From Ruminococcus sp. (lineage in GTDB: Bacteria; Bacillota; Clostridia; Oscillospirales; Ruminococcaceae): a stretch of 64,000 bases of DNA. The notes under the pieces were generated by a model, which searched no databases, was not told the origin of the DNA, and saw nothing but the letters and a program-made list of their open reading frames with translations. Location: contig JAJQCE010000015.1 in NCBI GenBank assembly GCA_021202895.1, forward strand, positions 39,781 through 103,780. Direction: 5' to 3'. Of this stretch, positions 1 through 8,875 are shown piece by piece (the first letter of the stretch is position 1; each line of letters begins with the position of its first letter). Position numbers and translations under genes: made by a program.

Positions 1-215
1 TGCACCTCACTCGTATATGGGTTGTTTAGGTGTGAACAAAAGTTGCAAGTAGTCTAACAAAACCTGGGGAGTTTGCCGCAAGGCAAACTCGTAGGGCAGA
101 CAGTGGTAAGAACACTAGTTCTATTCTGAACAAATGTTCTTACAAGCGTTAGCAAAAACATCATGAAAAGCTCAAATCTTGGTTCGTGTCTGTCCAGTTC
201 GCAGCCGCTTTTTTA
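1..215 (+). ncRNA. Unassigned structured RNA, 5' part outside the window
   Basis: No convincing reading frame covers this stretch, but nested complementarity is strong. A 9-bp hairpin with a GCAA tetraloop lies near position 70-91. A second 9-bp perfect stem (GTAAGAACA / TGTTCTTAC, about 106-144) encloses a small GTTC/GAAC hairpin. Both arms of that stem lie inside a longer-range pairing of GGCAGACA (about 96) with TGTCTGTCC (about 187-195). CACCT near position 4 pairs with AGGTG near 30. A T-run follows near 207, which suggests the plus strand and a 3' end. I looked for the hallmark segments of RNase P RNA, tmRNA, SRP RNA, 6S RNA and T-boxes and did not find them. The family is unknown to me. 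Confidence 0.45.
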
Positions 216-459
216 TTTAGCTCATTTTGAGGCGATGCCCTTGAATTTACTAAGGGTAATTACAGCAGCTAACAACGGATTTACAGCAAAAACATTCCCT
301 TAACGAATTGTCGGCAAAATTTCTTTGAACGCAAAAACATACCGCAAAACTTGTCTGACTAAAAAATGCTGAATATTGCTGAATATATTGTAAAAAAGGA
401 AATTAATATTTGACCTGATAGATTTTTTTACATTATTAAAAAAATAATTTGAAAAGTAC
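216..459. other. Intergenic, nothing recognised
   Basis: AT-rich spacer between the structured RNA and the promoter of the HD-domain gene. I see no reading frame with a ribosome binding site and no clear hairpin. Confidence 0.5.
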
Positions 460-488
460 TGGACAAGAGGAGAAAAATATGTTAAAAT
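460..488 (+). promoter_or_regulatory. Promoter for the HD-domain gene
   Basis: TGGACA, a 17-nt spacer and TAAAAT lie 31 bases before the start codon. Sigma-A type with one mismatch in each box. Confidence 0.6.
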
Positions 489-518
489 AGCTTTAGGGGG
501 GAAGGAGTGTGAGCCGAA

Positions 519-2018
519 ATGGGAACGACAGTGGGCTGGGTTAGCTGGATAGTTAATATGATTATCCCTGTCTTGATTTTCATGTTTTTAAATGAAATGA
601 TATTTTTCTCAAAGGATGAAGCTGATAAGGACAAGACGGACGTTAAGAGTAAAAAGCTTCACAGAAAGAAGCTTTTGCAGCTTATACCCTTGTCGCCTTT
701 GGGACTTTTTGTTATAATTTTGGCTTCACTCGTAGTTTCGGAAACGCTGCTTAACGCTTTTTGCGTGGTTTTGGGAGTAATGGACTTCACGAGCGATTTG
801 GCAGTGGTGCCGCAAATTTCACAGAAAGCGGTGTTTTTGTATAACATAAGCGGAAGTGGATTTTCAAATGAGTATGTGCTTGGCGTACTCTTTTTAGGTT
901 GCCTTATAGCACTTCCCATTTTGGTGCTAATGATAAAGAGATACTGTAAAGTAGTCAGCAGCTCGATAAATATGGGGCTGTTTGTATATATGGCGGTTCT
1001 GTATATGTACGTTACAAGCACGATTATAACAAATCCGATAAACGAGCTTAGCCTGACGGCTTCAAGTTTAATTTCCTCGGCTAGCTTTATAACGATGCTG
1101 CTGATATTTTTTCTGCCGTTTAGAGATAAAATTGAGCTTATGCGGCAAAACGAGAATACAGATAAGCTTAAGCAAATCAACACTCTGCCGATCATCATAT
1201 TTGTTTTGCTGGTAATACTGCTGGGACTTGAGGTTATGCTGCAAAAGAATGGGTATATGGATCTTACGTACTATCTTTTGATTTTGGCATTTGCGCTTAT
1301 TCTCTACAGCGTTTCTCAGGTTTCCTATAATATTCTTTTCAGACATATAGATGAGCAGCTTGAAATTGAAGCTCTTACAAGGGAATCTAAGGAGTCGCAG
1401 GAAGAGGTTATACTTGCGTTTGCGGAAATCACAGAGGCAAAGTCTGGGCAGACGGGGCAGCACGTTAAGCGTGTGTCTGAGTACTGCCGTGTGCTTGCGC
1501 AGGGAATGGGAATGAGCCAAAAAGAGGTTGAAAATATAAGAATTGCTTCGATGATGCACGATATTGGCAAGATGCTGATTTCTCCTGAAATTTTAGAGAA
1601 AATCGGCAGTCTTACCGAGGAAGAGTTTGATGTTATGAAAACTCATGTTGTGATAGGAGAAAATCTTCTGCACAATGCGCCAGGCGAGATTATGAGCATT
1701 GCACGAGTGGTAGCGCAGCAGCACCATGAGTGGTGGAACGGAAAGGGCTATCTCGGCATGAGAGGAGAGCAGATAGCCCTGAGTGCAAGAATAACCGCTG
1801 TGGCGGACGTCTATGACGCTCTGACAAGCAGCCGCTCCTACAAAAAAGCGTGGTCGAGCGAGCTGGCACGAAGTAAAATTTTAGATGAAAGCGGAACGCA
1901 CTTTGATCCTAAGATAGTTGAGGTTTTTGACGAGAGCTTCGAGGAGATTGTTAAGCTTCAGAACAAGTACAAGGATCATATCACTGTTACCGCTTCTCAG
2001 GAGAAGAAAGAGGCATAG
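519..2018 (+). CDS. Membrane protein with C-terminal HD-GYP-like domain
   Basis: About 270 N-terminal residues form seven or more hydrophobic segments with a short charged loop near residues 35-50. A helical linker follows, then an HD domain from about residue 295. The metal-binding HD pair is visible in MMHDIGKM (H347, D348), and the later HHE triplet and an ADVYDALTS helix are also present. The signature after HHE reads NGKGYLG rather than the classical DGxGYP, so it is HD-GYP-like, not canonical. HD-GYP proteins hydrolyse c-di-GMP or related dinucleotides; activity here is inference. A strong GGGGGGAAGGAG ribosome binding site supports the ATG. The next gene begins two bases after the stop, so the two are probably cotranscribed. 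Confidence 0.8.
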   Translation: MGTTVGWVSWIVNMIIPVLIFMFLNEMIFFSKDEADKDKTDVKSKKLHRKKLLQLIPLSPLGLFVIILASLVVSETLLNAFCVVLGVMDFTSDLAVVPQISQKAVFLYNISGSGFSNEYVLGVLFLGCLIALPILVLMIKRYCKVVSSSINMGLFVYMAVLYMYVTSTIITNPINELSLTASSLISSASFITMLLIFFLPFRDKIELMRQNENTDKLKQINTLPIIIFVLLVILLGLEVMLQKNGYMDLTYYLLILAFALILYSVSQVSYNILFRHIDEQLEIEALTRESKESQEEVILAFAEITEAKSGQTGQHVKRVSEYCRVLAQGMGMSQKEVENIRIASMMHDIGKMLISPEILEKIGSLTEEEFDVMKTHVVIGENLLHNAPGEIMSIARVVAQQHHEWWNGKGYLGMRGEQIALSARITAVADVYDALTSSRSYKKAWSSELARSKILDESGTHFDPKIVEVFDESFEEIVKLQNKYKDHITVTASQEKKEA

Positions 2019-2019
2019 C

Positions 2020-2823
2020 ATGACTGACTTTTACGTTAAGGGGAGAGATATAGTCTTAAAGCAGGCTGATTTTGATTTAGATGAAACGCTTGACTGCGGT
2101 CAGGCGTTTCGCTGGGTTAAGACGGGTGATGATGAATATCACGGCTTTTTTCTCAACTGTGAGCTTACGATAAGCTGTCTTGACAGGGCTGACGGTGTTT
2201 TTAAGCTTGAAAATACAACAGAGCAGGAGCTTCTGACGGTGTGGAAAAGCTATTTTGACCTTGACGCCGACTACGGCGAGCTTAAGCGTCGCTACAGCGA
2301 GGACGAAACGCTTTTCAAAGCATGCGGCTTTGCAGGGGGAATACGCATTTTAAGGCAGGACAAATGGGAAACGCTCAGCTCGTTTATTTTGTCACAGAAC
2401 AACAACATTCCCAGAATCAAGGGGATAATTTCCCGCCTGTGCGAGCATTTTGGCGGCTATCCAGATTTTACGGATATGGCAGGCTTGACGGAGCAGGAGC
2501 TGGGCTTTTTAAGAGCAGGCTTTCGTGCAAAATATTTAACAGACGCAGTGGAAAAGCTGCTTTCGGGCGAGGTGAGCCTTGAAAAAGCGGCTGAAGCGGA
2601 GCTTGACGAGGCAAGGGCGGAGCTTATGAAAATAAAGGGGGTAGGTCCGAAGGTAGCCGACTGCACACTGCTTTTTTCAATGCACAGGCTAAATGCGTTT
2701 CCGAAGGACGTGTGGGTAAAAAGAGTGCTGGAGCAGTGGTATCCCAACGGCTTGCCTGAATGTACAAGCGGCACGGAGGGAGTTGCACAGCAATACCTTT
2801 TTCACTACATACGCTCGCTTTAA
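2020..2823 (+). CDS. ogg: 8-oxoguanine DNA glycosylase (OGG1 family)
   Basis: A 267-residue helix-hairpin-helix-GPD glycosylase/AP lyase that removes 8-oxoguanine from DNA. The N-terminal beta domain contains the DCGQAFRW stretch typical of OGG1/AlkA-like enzymes. The helix-hairpin-helix motif KIKGVGPKVADC carries the catalytic lysine (K211), and the conserved aspartate follows in FPKDVW (D230). I chose the ATG at 2020. A longer frame opens at 1918, but its extra 34 residues overlap the upstream gene in another frame and do not resemble the family. The ribosome binding site is the GAGAAGAAAGAGG stretch inside the end of the preceding gene, so translation is probably coupled. Confidence 0.92.
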   Translation: MTDFYVKGRDIVLKQADFDLDETLDCGQAFRWVKTGDDEYHGFFLNCELTISCLDRADGVFKLENTTEQELLTVWKSYFDLDADYGELKRRYSEDETLFKACGFAGGIRILRQDKWETLSSFILSQNNNIPRIKGIISRLCEHFGGYPDFTDMAGLTEQELGFLRAGFRAKYLTDAVEKLLSGEVSLEKAAEAELDEARAELMKIKGVGPKVADCTLLFSMHRLNAFPKDVWVKRVLEQWYPNGLPECTSGTEGVAQQYLFHYIRSL

Positions 2824-3013
2824 GGAGCCTTATTTCCGACAAAAAAGCTTAAGGTTTGCAAAACCTTGAAATCGCTGTCAGGGGGATAAAAATTTGCTCC
2901 GCTTTTAAAAAAATCGAAAATGAGGTTTGTTCATTAAAATTTTACAATCTAAAATGATTTTCGTTGATTTACTTAGCCGATAATCTCATTTGAAAGTACA
3001 TTTTTGTGGACTT
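2824..3013. other. Intergenic, nothing firm
   Basis: A short hairpin, AAGGTTT / AAAACCTT, lies near 2850 but has no T-run. Otherwise AT-rich spacer. Confidence 0.4.
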
Positions 3014-3141
3014 GTTGAAAAAAAGAGTGGGCTTTATCAAAGAAAACACACGAAGTTATAAACACTTTCAACTGGATTTTCAACAAAAAAAGCTTGCGAA
3101 AATGAGTTTTCAACAGAGCTTTTCAACTTTGCGTTGAAAAG
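3014..3141. repeat. Cluster of TTTTCAAC/GTTGAAAA octamers
   Basis: TTTTCAAC occurs at 3077, 3107 and 3120, TTTCAAC at 3066, and the inverse GTTGAAAA at 3014 and 3133. The last two form a perfect 9-bp inverted repeat, CTTTTCAAC / GTTGAAAAG (3119-3127 and 3133-3141), with a 5-base spacer. The cluster lies 58 bases upstream of a small membrane protein gene and could be an operator array. That role is inference. Confidence 0.5.
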
Positions 3142-3198
3142 TGCTGATGATTTTACAAAAACGCAGCATATTGTGTTTTCAAAGGAGAACAAACGGTT

Positions 3199-3459
3199 AT
3201 GATAAAGGGTATAAATAAACAAATAATTGAGATTAGATGCACAAATGATGAATATTTTGAAAGAATTTTGTTATTTGTTCGGGCTGACAAAGCAGATATG
3301 CCATACGGAGTTTTAAAAAAAGGAGCTGAAAATTGCTGCGGCAAGCTTCTGCCAAATTCTTCAGCCAGGCACTCAAGGGCAAAGGCGATTTGGACGGCGG
3401 CGGTGCTGATACTTGCTTTGGCAATTCTCGGAGCGGTTTATTTATTTGCAATTTTGTGA
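3199..3459 (+). CDS. Small membrane protein, 86 residues, unknown
   Basis: A good ribosome binding site (AAAGGAGAAC) precedes the ATG. The N-terminal 60 residues are polar, with a basic run (SSARHSRAK) just before one strongly hydrophobic C-terminal segment at about residues 65-85. This predicts a tail-anchored protein with its N-terminus in the cytoplasm. I recognise no family. A cluster of inverted octamers lies upstream and a hairpin downstream, so it looks like a single-gene unit. That it is a real gene is supported by the start context and composition, not by homology. Confidence 0.6.
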   Translation: MIKGINKQIIEIRCTNDEYFERILLFVRADKADMPYGVLKKGAENCCGKLLPNSSARHSRAKAIWTAAVLILALAILGAVYLFAIL

Positions 3460-3521
3460 ACATTCGTCGGTTTGCTCAAGGAAACAGGTTGATAATTGTG
3501 CAAAATGGCAAAAGAACAGCG

Positions 3522-3557
3522 AAAATCTTCAAAGGCTATTGGCTTTTGAAGATTTTT
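3522..3557 (+). terminator. Hairpin overlapping the next promoter
   Basis: A 15-bp stem with one G-T pair (3522-3536 with 3542-3556) and a 5-base loop ends in a T-run. It probably terminates the small gene upstream. The -35 box of the next promoter lies inside the loop and 3' arm. Confidence 0.6.
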
Positions 3558-3567
3558 GTGGTATAAT
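3539..3567 (+). promoter_or_regulatory. Promoter for the rRNA methyltransferase gene
   Basis: TTGGCT, a 17-nt spacer and a perfect TATAAT. Confidence 0.7.
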
Positions 3568-3672
3568 AGGCTTATGTAGCTTTTTTGTCGAAAAGCTTGG
3601 CGGCTGAAGCATTTGTTTATTTTAAATTCAAGTGCGGATTGCTACATTAAAATAAAGCTTGTGAGGTTTGAT

Positions 3673-4437
3673 ATGTCAAAGGATAACGGCAGTGCGGAGA
3701 GTTCAGGGATAGTTTACGGCAGAAATGCTGTGACGGAGCTTTTGAAGTCTGATGCGCTGATAGATGTGATATTTGTAAATAAAAACGCAGGCGGTTCGAT
3801 TAACAGAATCTGTACGCTTGCCAGAGAAAAGGGAGTGCCGATAAAGCAGGTTGACGACCGCAGACTTGATACGCTTTGCTCGACATCGGCTCATCAGGGA
3901 GCGGCGGCAATGACGGCTTGCGCAGAGTACAGCTCTGTTGAGGAGATACTTGAATATGCACGTCAAAAAAATGAAGAGCCGCTGATTATAATCTGCGATG
4001 AGATAAGTGATCCGCATAATCTTGGAGCGATAATGCGAACGGCTGAGGCGGCAGGTGCGCATGGGATTATAATTCCAAAGCGCAGGAGCGCATCTTTAAA
4101 CTCAACGGTGTTTAAAACCTCGGCAGGAGCGGCAGCTTGGGTGAAAACGGCAAGAGTTTCAAATCTTGCGTCTGTGATTGAAACGCTCAAGCGTAACGGA
4201 GTATGGATTTACGGAGCGGACGCTGGCGGCGAAAGCGTGTACGAAACTAATCTTATGGGAGCGGCGGCACTGGTTATAGGCTCTGAGGGGTTCGGAATAG
4301 GGAGATTAGTAAAGGAAAAGTGCGATTTTCTGATAAGTCTGCCGATGTACGGCGAGATAAATTCGCTCAATGCATCGGTTGCCGCAGGAATATGTATGTA
4401 TGAAGCGGTAAGGCAGAGAAAATCGGTTAAGGAGTGA
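3673..4437 (+). CDS. rlmB: 23S rRNA/tRNA 2'-O-ribose methyltransferase (SpoU, RlmB type)
   Basis: A 254-residue SPOUT-class enzyme that methylates a ribose 2'-OH using S-adenosylmethionine. The N-terminal RNA-binding domain (about 1-85) starts with the YGRNAVTELL motif of RlmB/TrmH-like proteins. The knotted domain carries motif 1 (DPHNLGAIMRTAEAAG), motif 2 (LVIGSEGFGI) and motif 3 (ISLPMYGEINSLNASVAAGI). I chose ATG 3673 because GTGAGGTTTG gives a ribosome binding site and RlmB proteins start just before the YGRNAV motif. The frame stays open further upstream, but those residues look like untranslated leader. The next gene starts five bases after the stop. Confidence 0.9.
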   Translation: MSKDNGSAESSGIVYGRNAVTELLKSDALIDVIFVNKNAGGSINRICTLAREKGVPIKQVDDRRLDTLCSTSAHQGAAAMTACAEYSSVEEILEYARQKNEEPLIIICDEISDPHNLGAIMRTAEAAGAHGIIIPKRRSASLNSTVFKTSAGAAAWVKTARVSNLASVIETLKRNGVWIYGADAGGESVYETNLMGAAALVIGSEGFGIGRLVKEKCDFLISLPMYGEINSLNASVAAGICMYEAVRQRKSVKE

Positions 4438-4442
4438 AACTA

Positions 4443-6974
4443 ATGGCGGACAACAAATTTTCAGTGGACGATATACTTAAGGAATACGAGACTGAGCCGT
4501 CAAGCGGCGGTCTGGACGTTGAGGATATAATTAAGCAGGTAAATGAGGAGTCTAATAGCAAAACGGCGGATGCTGTACAAACGCAGGAATCTGTGGAGGA
4601 GAGCACTGCGCAGGAAACTGCTGACGTTAAGCGAAAAAATCCGATAGAGAGCGTTTTTGACCGTCTTAAGAATGAAGCGGATACGCTGGAGCGGTTTTTA
4701 GATTCCGATGAGGGCGAGCAGAGCGATGAGATTAAGGAGCTTGACGCTGACGAACCGATACTTAGCTTTGACAAGCGCAGGGCTGACGCTGAAAATGCAA
4801 AAGCCGCAGAAAAGGACGCAGATCAGAGCATTGAAACGGAAGTTGAGAAAGCTGACGGCGGAAAAAGCGAAAGCGCAGAAGCTGAAAGCGACGGCGGCGA
4901 AGCAGAAGCTGAAGCCGAAGAGGCTGTTAGTTCTAAAGCTAGTGATGAGGCGAACGAGGCTTCTCAGGCGGATACTGAAAAGGAAGCTGACAGCGAGGAG
5001 AGTGTTGACGTAAGCGGCGAAGAGCTTGACGCAGATGAACCTAAGACTGAAAGTGATGAGGTAAGCGACAATTCCGATGAGGAGAGCGAAGCTGAAAACA
5101 GCGAAAGCGAAGCTTACAGCGTGAAGAAAAAGGAAATTTACCATAGCCGCAGAAACAATCGAGGAGCTGCGTTTACGCTGAGAACGAGTGATGATTCGGA
5201 CAAGTCAAAGGCGGATTCACATCAGGAGGAGTACACTGAGCGTGGGCAGGAGTCGGCTATTTTTGAGGAGATAGCGAGGCTAAAGCGCAATCTGACGGTG
5301 CGTGCGGCGGTGCTGTTGTTTGCGGCGGCGTTCAGCCTGTTTATAACGGTGGCAAACGACCTTTCGCTTACAATGACAACGGTTTTTGACCGCACGATAA
5401 ATCCTTCGGCTTATTTGTTTGTAAATACAATACTTGGAATTGTGGCGATTGGATTTTCATATTCGGTTATTGTGAACGGCTTTAAGAGCATACTTGACCG
5501 CCGTCCCGACACAGACAGCATAGTGGCGATAAACATTCTTGCTGCGGTAATTGCGGGACTGGTTGTGCTGTTTGATTCCGAATCGCTCAAGGCGTCCTTT
5601 TACCATCTGTACACCTGCTCGGCGATACTGGGGCTTTTGTTTAACACGCTTGGCAAGCTGAGCGTGGCGGAGAGGACAAGGAGAAACTTTGAGTACGTGT
5701 CACAAACCGACAGCTTCAGCGCAGTACAGCTTGTAGAGGACGACAACACTGCGGCATACATCACAAACGGCTCATCAGGAAGCAGAAAAGAGCTTGCATC
5801 AATGCGCCGCACTGGCTTTGTAAAGGACTTTATGAAAAACAGCTATTCGTCTGACCTTGCAGATTTGTTTGCGCAAAAGACAACGCCGATTGTACTTGCG
5901 GCGGCACTTGTGGTAGGGCTGATGTCGATAGCCTTTGAGCAAAATTCATCAGGAACTGCCGAAAAGTTTTTTGTATTCTTAGCGTCAATTTCAGGGACGC
6001 TTTCAATCTGCACTTCGTTTTCGTTGAGTCTTGTCGCAAATGTGCCGCTTTCAAGGGCGAGCAGAAAGCTCATAGACTATTCGGGAGTGATGCTTGGGTA
6101 TTCCTCTGCTGAGGAATTTGCTGAGGTAAATTCAGTGATGGTGGATGCAGGACATCTTTTCCCGACTGGAACAGTTGAGTTTGTAAACCTGAAAATGTTG
6201 GGTTCAGTAGTCATTGACAAGGCTATCGTCTATGCGGCGAGCATGGCTAACGCGGGAAAGAGCGTAACACAGCCTGCCTTTTACAAAATGCTCAGAGGAA
6301 ACACTAATATGATTCTTCCTGTCAAAGGCTGCATTTCGGAAAGCAACATGGGAGTTTCAGGCTGGATTGAAAACAAGCGCGTGCTGATGGGGAGCAGAGA
6401 GCTTATGATTAAGCATTCGATTGATGGACTTCCCTCACCTGAATCGGAGGACGCGTTTGCAGGAAAAAACAGCGTCATGTATCTGTCGGTTTCAGGCAGA
6501 GTAATTATGGTGTTCGCAGTTAGTCTGAGTGTCGGACCATCAGCAAAGCGTTGGGTTCAGGAGCTTGAGGACGAATTTATCGAGATTAACGTGCGTTCCT
6601 CTGACGGATTTATAACACGGTCTTTAATTTCAAGGCTGTTTGATATAAGCCCGTCAACGGTTAAGCTCATGCCGTCAAGCTGTGACGGAGATTATGAAAG
6701 ACTTACTGAGCCTGTGGAAAGTATGTCGGCATCGCTATTCTGCTCAGGACATCTTCCAACCTTTGCAATGATGCTGGTAGCTGCAAAAAAAGTCAAATAT
6801 TCAGTGAATATCGGGATAGCAGTGCAATATGGTTCTATGATTTTGGGAATAATCCTTTGCATTATTATGATGGTTACAGGCACGTTTTCACAAATTACAC
6901 CGACAATTGTTACGATTTACAACCTTGTGTTTATGCTGCTGATGTATTTGCTGCAAAGCATAAAGAAGCTGTAA
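4443..6974 (+). CDS. Membrane protein with acidic N-terminus and degenerate P-type ATPase core
   Basis: 843 residues. The first 280 or so are extremely acidic and low in complexity (Glu, Asp, Ala, Ser), as expected for a disordered cytoplasmic tail. Membrane segments begin near residue 286, with further pairs to about 400, another group near 480-540, and two at the C-terminus. Between the last groups the sequence follows the layout of a P1B-type ATPase soluble domain. D568 sits where the phosphorylated Asp would be, but the DKTGT motif is replaced by DAGHLFPTGT. A recognisable nucleotide-domain segment follows (GVSGWIENKRVLMGSREL, about 637-655). The GDGxND hinge motif is absent. Pump activity is therefore unlikely; a sensory or scaffold role is inference. 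The start is ATG 4443, with GGAG nine bases upstream. Confidence 0.6.
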   Translation: MADNKFSVDDILKEYETEPSSGGLDVEDIIKQVNEESNSKTADAVQTQESVEESTAQETADVKRKNPIESVFDRLKNEADTLERFLDSDEGEQSDEIKELDADEPILSFDKRRADAENAKAAEKDADQSIETEVEKADGGKSESAEAESDGGEAEAEAEEAVSSKASDEANEASQADTEKEADSEESVDVSGEELDADEPKTESDEVSDNSDEESEAENSESEAYSVKKKEIYHSRRNNRGAAFTLRTSDDSDKSKADSHQEEYTERGQESAIFEEIARLKRNLTVRAAVLLFAAAFSLFITVANDLSLTMTTVFDRTINPSAYLFVNTILGIVAIGFSYSVIVNGFKSILDRRPDTDSIVAINILAAVIAGLVVLFDSESLKASFYHLYTCSAILGLLFNTLGKLSVAERTRRNFEYVSQTDSFSAVQLVEDDNTAAYITNGSSGSRKELASMRRTGFVKDFMKNSYSSDLADLFAQKTTPIVLAAALVVGLMSIAFEQNSSGTAEKFFVFLASISGTLSICTSFSLSLVANVPLSRASRKLIDYSGVMLGYSSAEEFAEVNSVMVDAGHLFPTGTVEFVNLKMLGSVVIDKAIVYAASMANAGKSVTQPAFYKMLRGNTNMILPVKGCISESNMGVSGWIENKRVLMGSRELMIKHSIDGLPSPESEDAFAGKNSVMYLSVSGRVIMVFAVSLSVGPSAKRWVQELEDEFIEINVRSSDGFITRSLISRLFDISPSTVKLMPSSCDGDYERLTEPVESMSASLFCSGHLPTFAMMLVAAKKVKYSVNIGIAVQYGSMILGIILCIIMMVTGTFSQITPTIVTIYNLVFMLLMYLLQSIKKL

Positions 6975-6993
6975 GCTGCGTAAAGAGATAAAA

Positions 6994-7030
6994 ATCCCCC
7001 TGCCATTTTAAGCAGGGGGATAAATTTTTT
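6994..7030. terminator. Bidirectional terminator between convergent genes
   Basis: A 10-bp perfect stem, ATCCCCCTGC / GCAGGGGGAT (6994-7003 and 7012-7021). T-rich sequence follows on the plus strand and A-rich sequence precedes it, so it can serve both convergent genes. Confidence 0.85.
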
Positions 7031-8687
7031 AATCGTCCTCATCACCCTCTTCATAGCTTTCCTTGTATGAAATAAGCTCTTCATTTGCAGTGTGAGTAAC
7101 TAAAATATCTCCTGATTTTATAATCGAGTTACCGTTTGGAATAACCGTTCGTTCTCCCCGCTTAATCAGCACGACAAGCACATTTTTCGGCACAGCCTGC
7201 GCAATCGTTCGTCCGCTCCATGGATGACCGAACGAAATTTTCTCCTCTGTAAGTGGCAGAGTGTAACCGCCCTTTTCCTCAAAGCCTATTGCTGAAAGCA
7301 CAAGAATGTCGCCCTTTGAAATTTGCGTTGAGCCTCTGGGGATAACCGTTCGCTCTCCTCTCATAATCATAACCAACAGCGTTTCAGGCGGCAGAGTTAT
7401 CTGACGCACCTCCTTGTCTAGCCACGGATGTCCCTGCTTGACAGGAAGGCAGATAAACTGAATCTGAGTTTCGTTTGAATAGTCGGTAAATGTTTTCATT
7501 ACATCGCCCTCGTCAATCATGTCAAGCTTTTTGCTAACCATTGGCAGCAGCGTGCCTTGTATGCCGATTGAGAGCAAAACGACGCAGAAAACTATGTTAA
7601 AGACGTCGCTCTCGGTGTAGTTGTCGCTTACGGTGACTAAAATTGCAAAAACTATTGAGCTTGCGCCTCTCAGTCCTGCAAAGGAGATAACCGCTATCTG
7701 ATTTAGCTTAGCTTTAAAAGGTGCGAGAGAAACGGCGGCGGCGACAGGGCGAATTATCAGCGTAAGCGCAAGCGCTACAGCAATCGCCGGCAGGATAACC
7801 TGCAGCAGCTCTGAGGGATTCACCAAAAGTCCGAGCAGGAAAAAGAGCGCAATCTGCATTATACCCGTAACTCCGTCAAAGAAATGCACGATTTCCTTTT
7901 TATTTTCAATTTTTGAATTTCCCAAAATGATTCCGCAGATATAGCAGCTCAAAAATCCGTTGCCGCCTATAAGGCTTGGCAGGGAAAACGAGAGCATGGC
8001 AATTGCGGCGACTATAATCATGTCTAGGCTCTAATTTGAAGTATGAAGACGGCTTATAAGCTTTCTTGCCGCAAGAGCCAGCACCATTCCTATAACCGCT
8101 CCGAAAACAAGCTGTGAAAAGAAAAGCTTGACTACCGAGCCTGCCGAAGTCGAGCCGTCAGCGATCGAGAGGGTAATTACCGTGAGCATATACGCCCATG
8201 GGTCGTTGCTTCCGCTTTCAATTTCAAGGATAGAGGCGGAGTTGTATTTTAGATTCAGATTTTTTGAACGAAGTATGTTAAATACCGAAGCGGCATCTGT
8301 TGAGGAAAGCACCGCTCCGACAATGAGTGCACGATGTAGGCTAAAGCCTAAAACCAGCGAGCAGAAAATCGCTGTGAGTGCAAAGGTGAGAATAGTGCCA
8401 AGGCAGGACAGCACAAGCGATGAAGCGGCGGCGTTTTTAGCCTGCGACCACTTGACGCCGAAGCCGCCGTAGAATATTATAAAAACCATAGCCACAGTGC
8501 AGATTTGCTCGGCAAACTCGAAGTTTTCAAATTCAAGCTTAAAAATCCCGTCCGAACCGAAAAGCATACCTATACCGATAAAAATTATAAGCACAGGAAC
8601 GCCCATCCTAGATGAAATTGAGCCGCTAAGAATACAGATAAGCATAACTACAGCGGTAAGTGAAAGAACGATTGCTATATTTGTCAT
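7029..8687 (-). pseudogene. CPA1-type Na+/K+:H+ antiporter with TrkA-C tail, interrupted by an in-frame TAG
   Basis: Two adjacent frames are one antiporter of the NhaP2/CvrA kind. The upstream part (8687 to 8031, 218 residues) holds the first membrane segments and the ion-site region (STDAASVF, ESGSNDP). The downstream part (from 8021, 330 residues) holds the remaining membrane segments, beginning with a SLIGGNGFLSCYICG stretch like that of NhaP2, and two TrkA-C (RCK-C) domains with the repeated GERTVIP motif. Only nine bases separate the TAG at 8031-8033 from ATG 8021, in the same frame, and no ribosome binding site precedes that ATG. Either the gene is freshly broken, the amber codon is read through, or the two halves are made separately. 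The start is ATG 8687, behind AGGGGG; a TTG at 8708 is less likely. Confidence 0.8.
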
Positions 8688-8833
8688 TGGTTTGCCCCCT
8701 TTTGTCAAGTTTTTTGTCGTTTATTTTATTATAGCACATTCATGTTGATATTTTTTAACTTTGATAAAAAACTTTCTTAAAATCTGCGTGCGTTTTAGTG
8801 AAAAAAGAAATTTTCCAAAATTTAAAAAAGCTA

Positions 8834-8862
8834 TTGACAGCGAATAAATAAAGTGGTAAAAT
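8834..8862 (+). promoter_or_regulatory. Promoter of the thiamine operon
   Basis: Perfect TTGACA, a 17-nt spacer and TAAAAT, placing the transcript start at the base of the riboswitch. Confidence 0.8.
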
Positions 8863-8875
8863 AAAAGCATAAGCA

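Noticed and set aside
1-215. RNase P RNA, tmRNA or SRP RNA at the left edge
   Set aside because: None of their hallmark sequences (ACAGAA core, tRNA-like 3' end, GGAA-capped SRP hairpin) is present.
3077-3141. Possible replication origin or DnaA box cluster
   Set aside because: TTTTCAAC differs from the DnaA box TTATCCACA, and there is no dnaA, dnaN or AT-rich unwinding element nearby.
4698-5144. Minus-strand frame of 148 codons in the acidic region
   Set aside because: Mirror of the Glu/Asp-rich repeat codons; hydrophobic composition is an artefact of antisense GAA/GAC codons.
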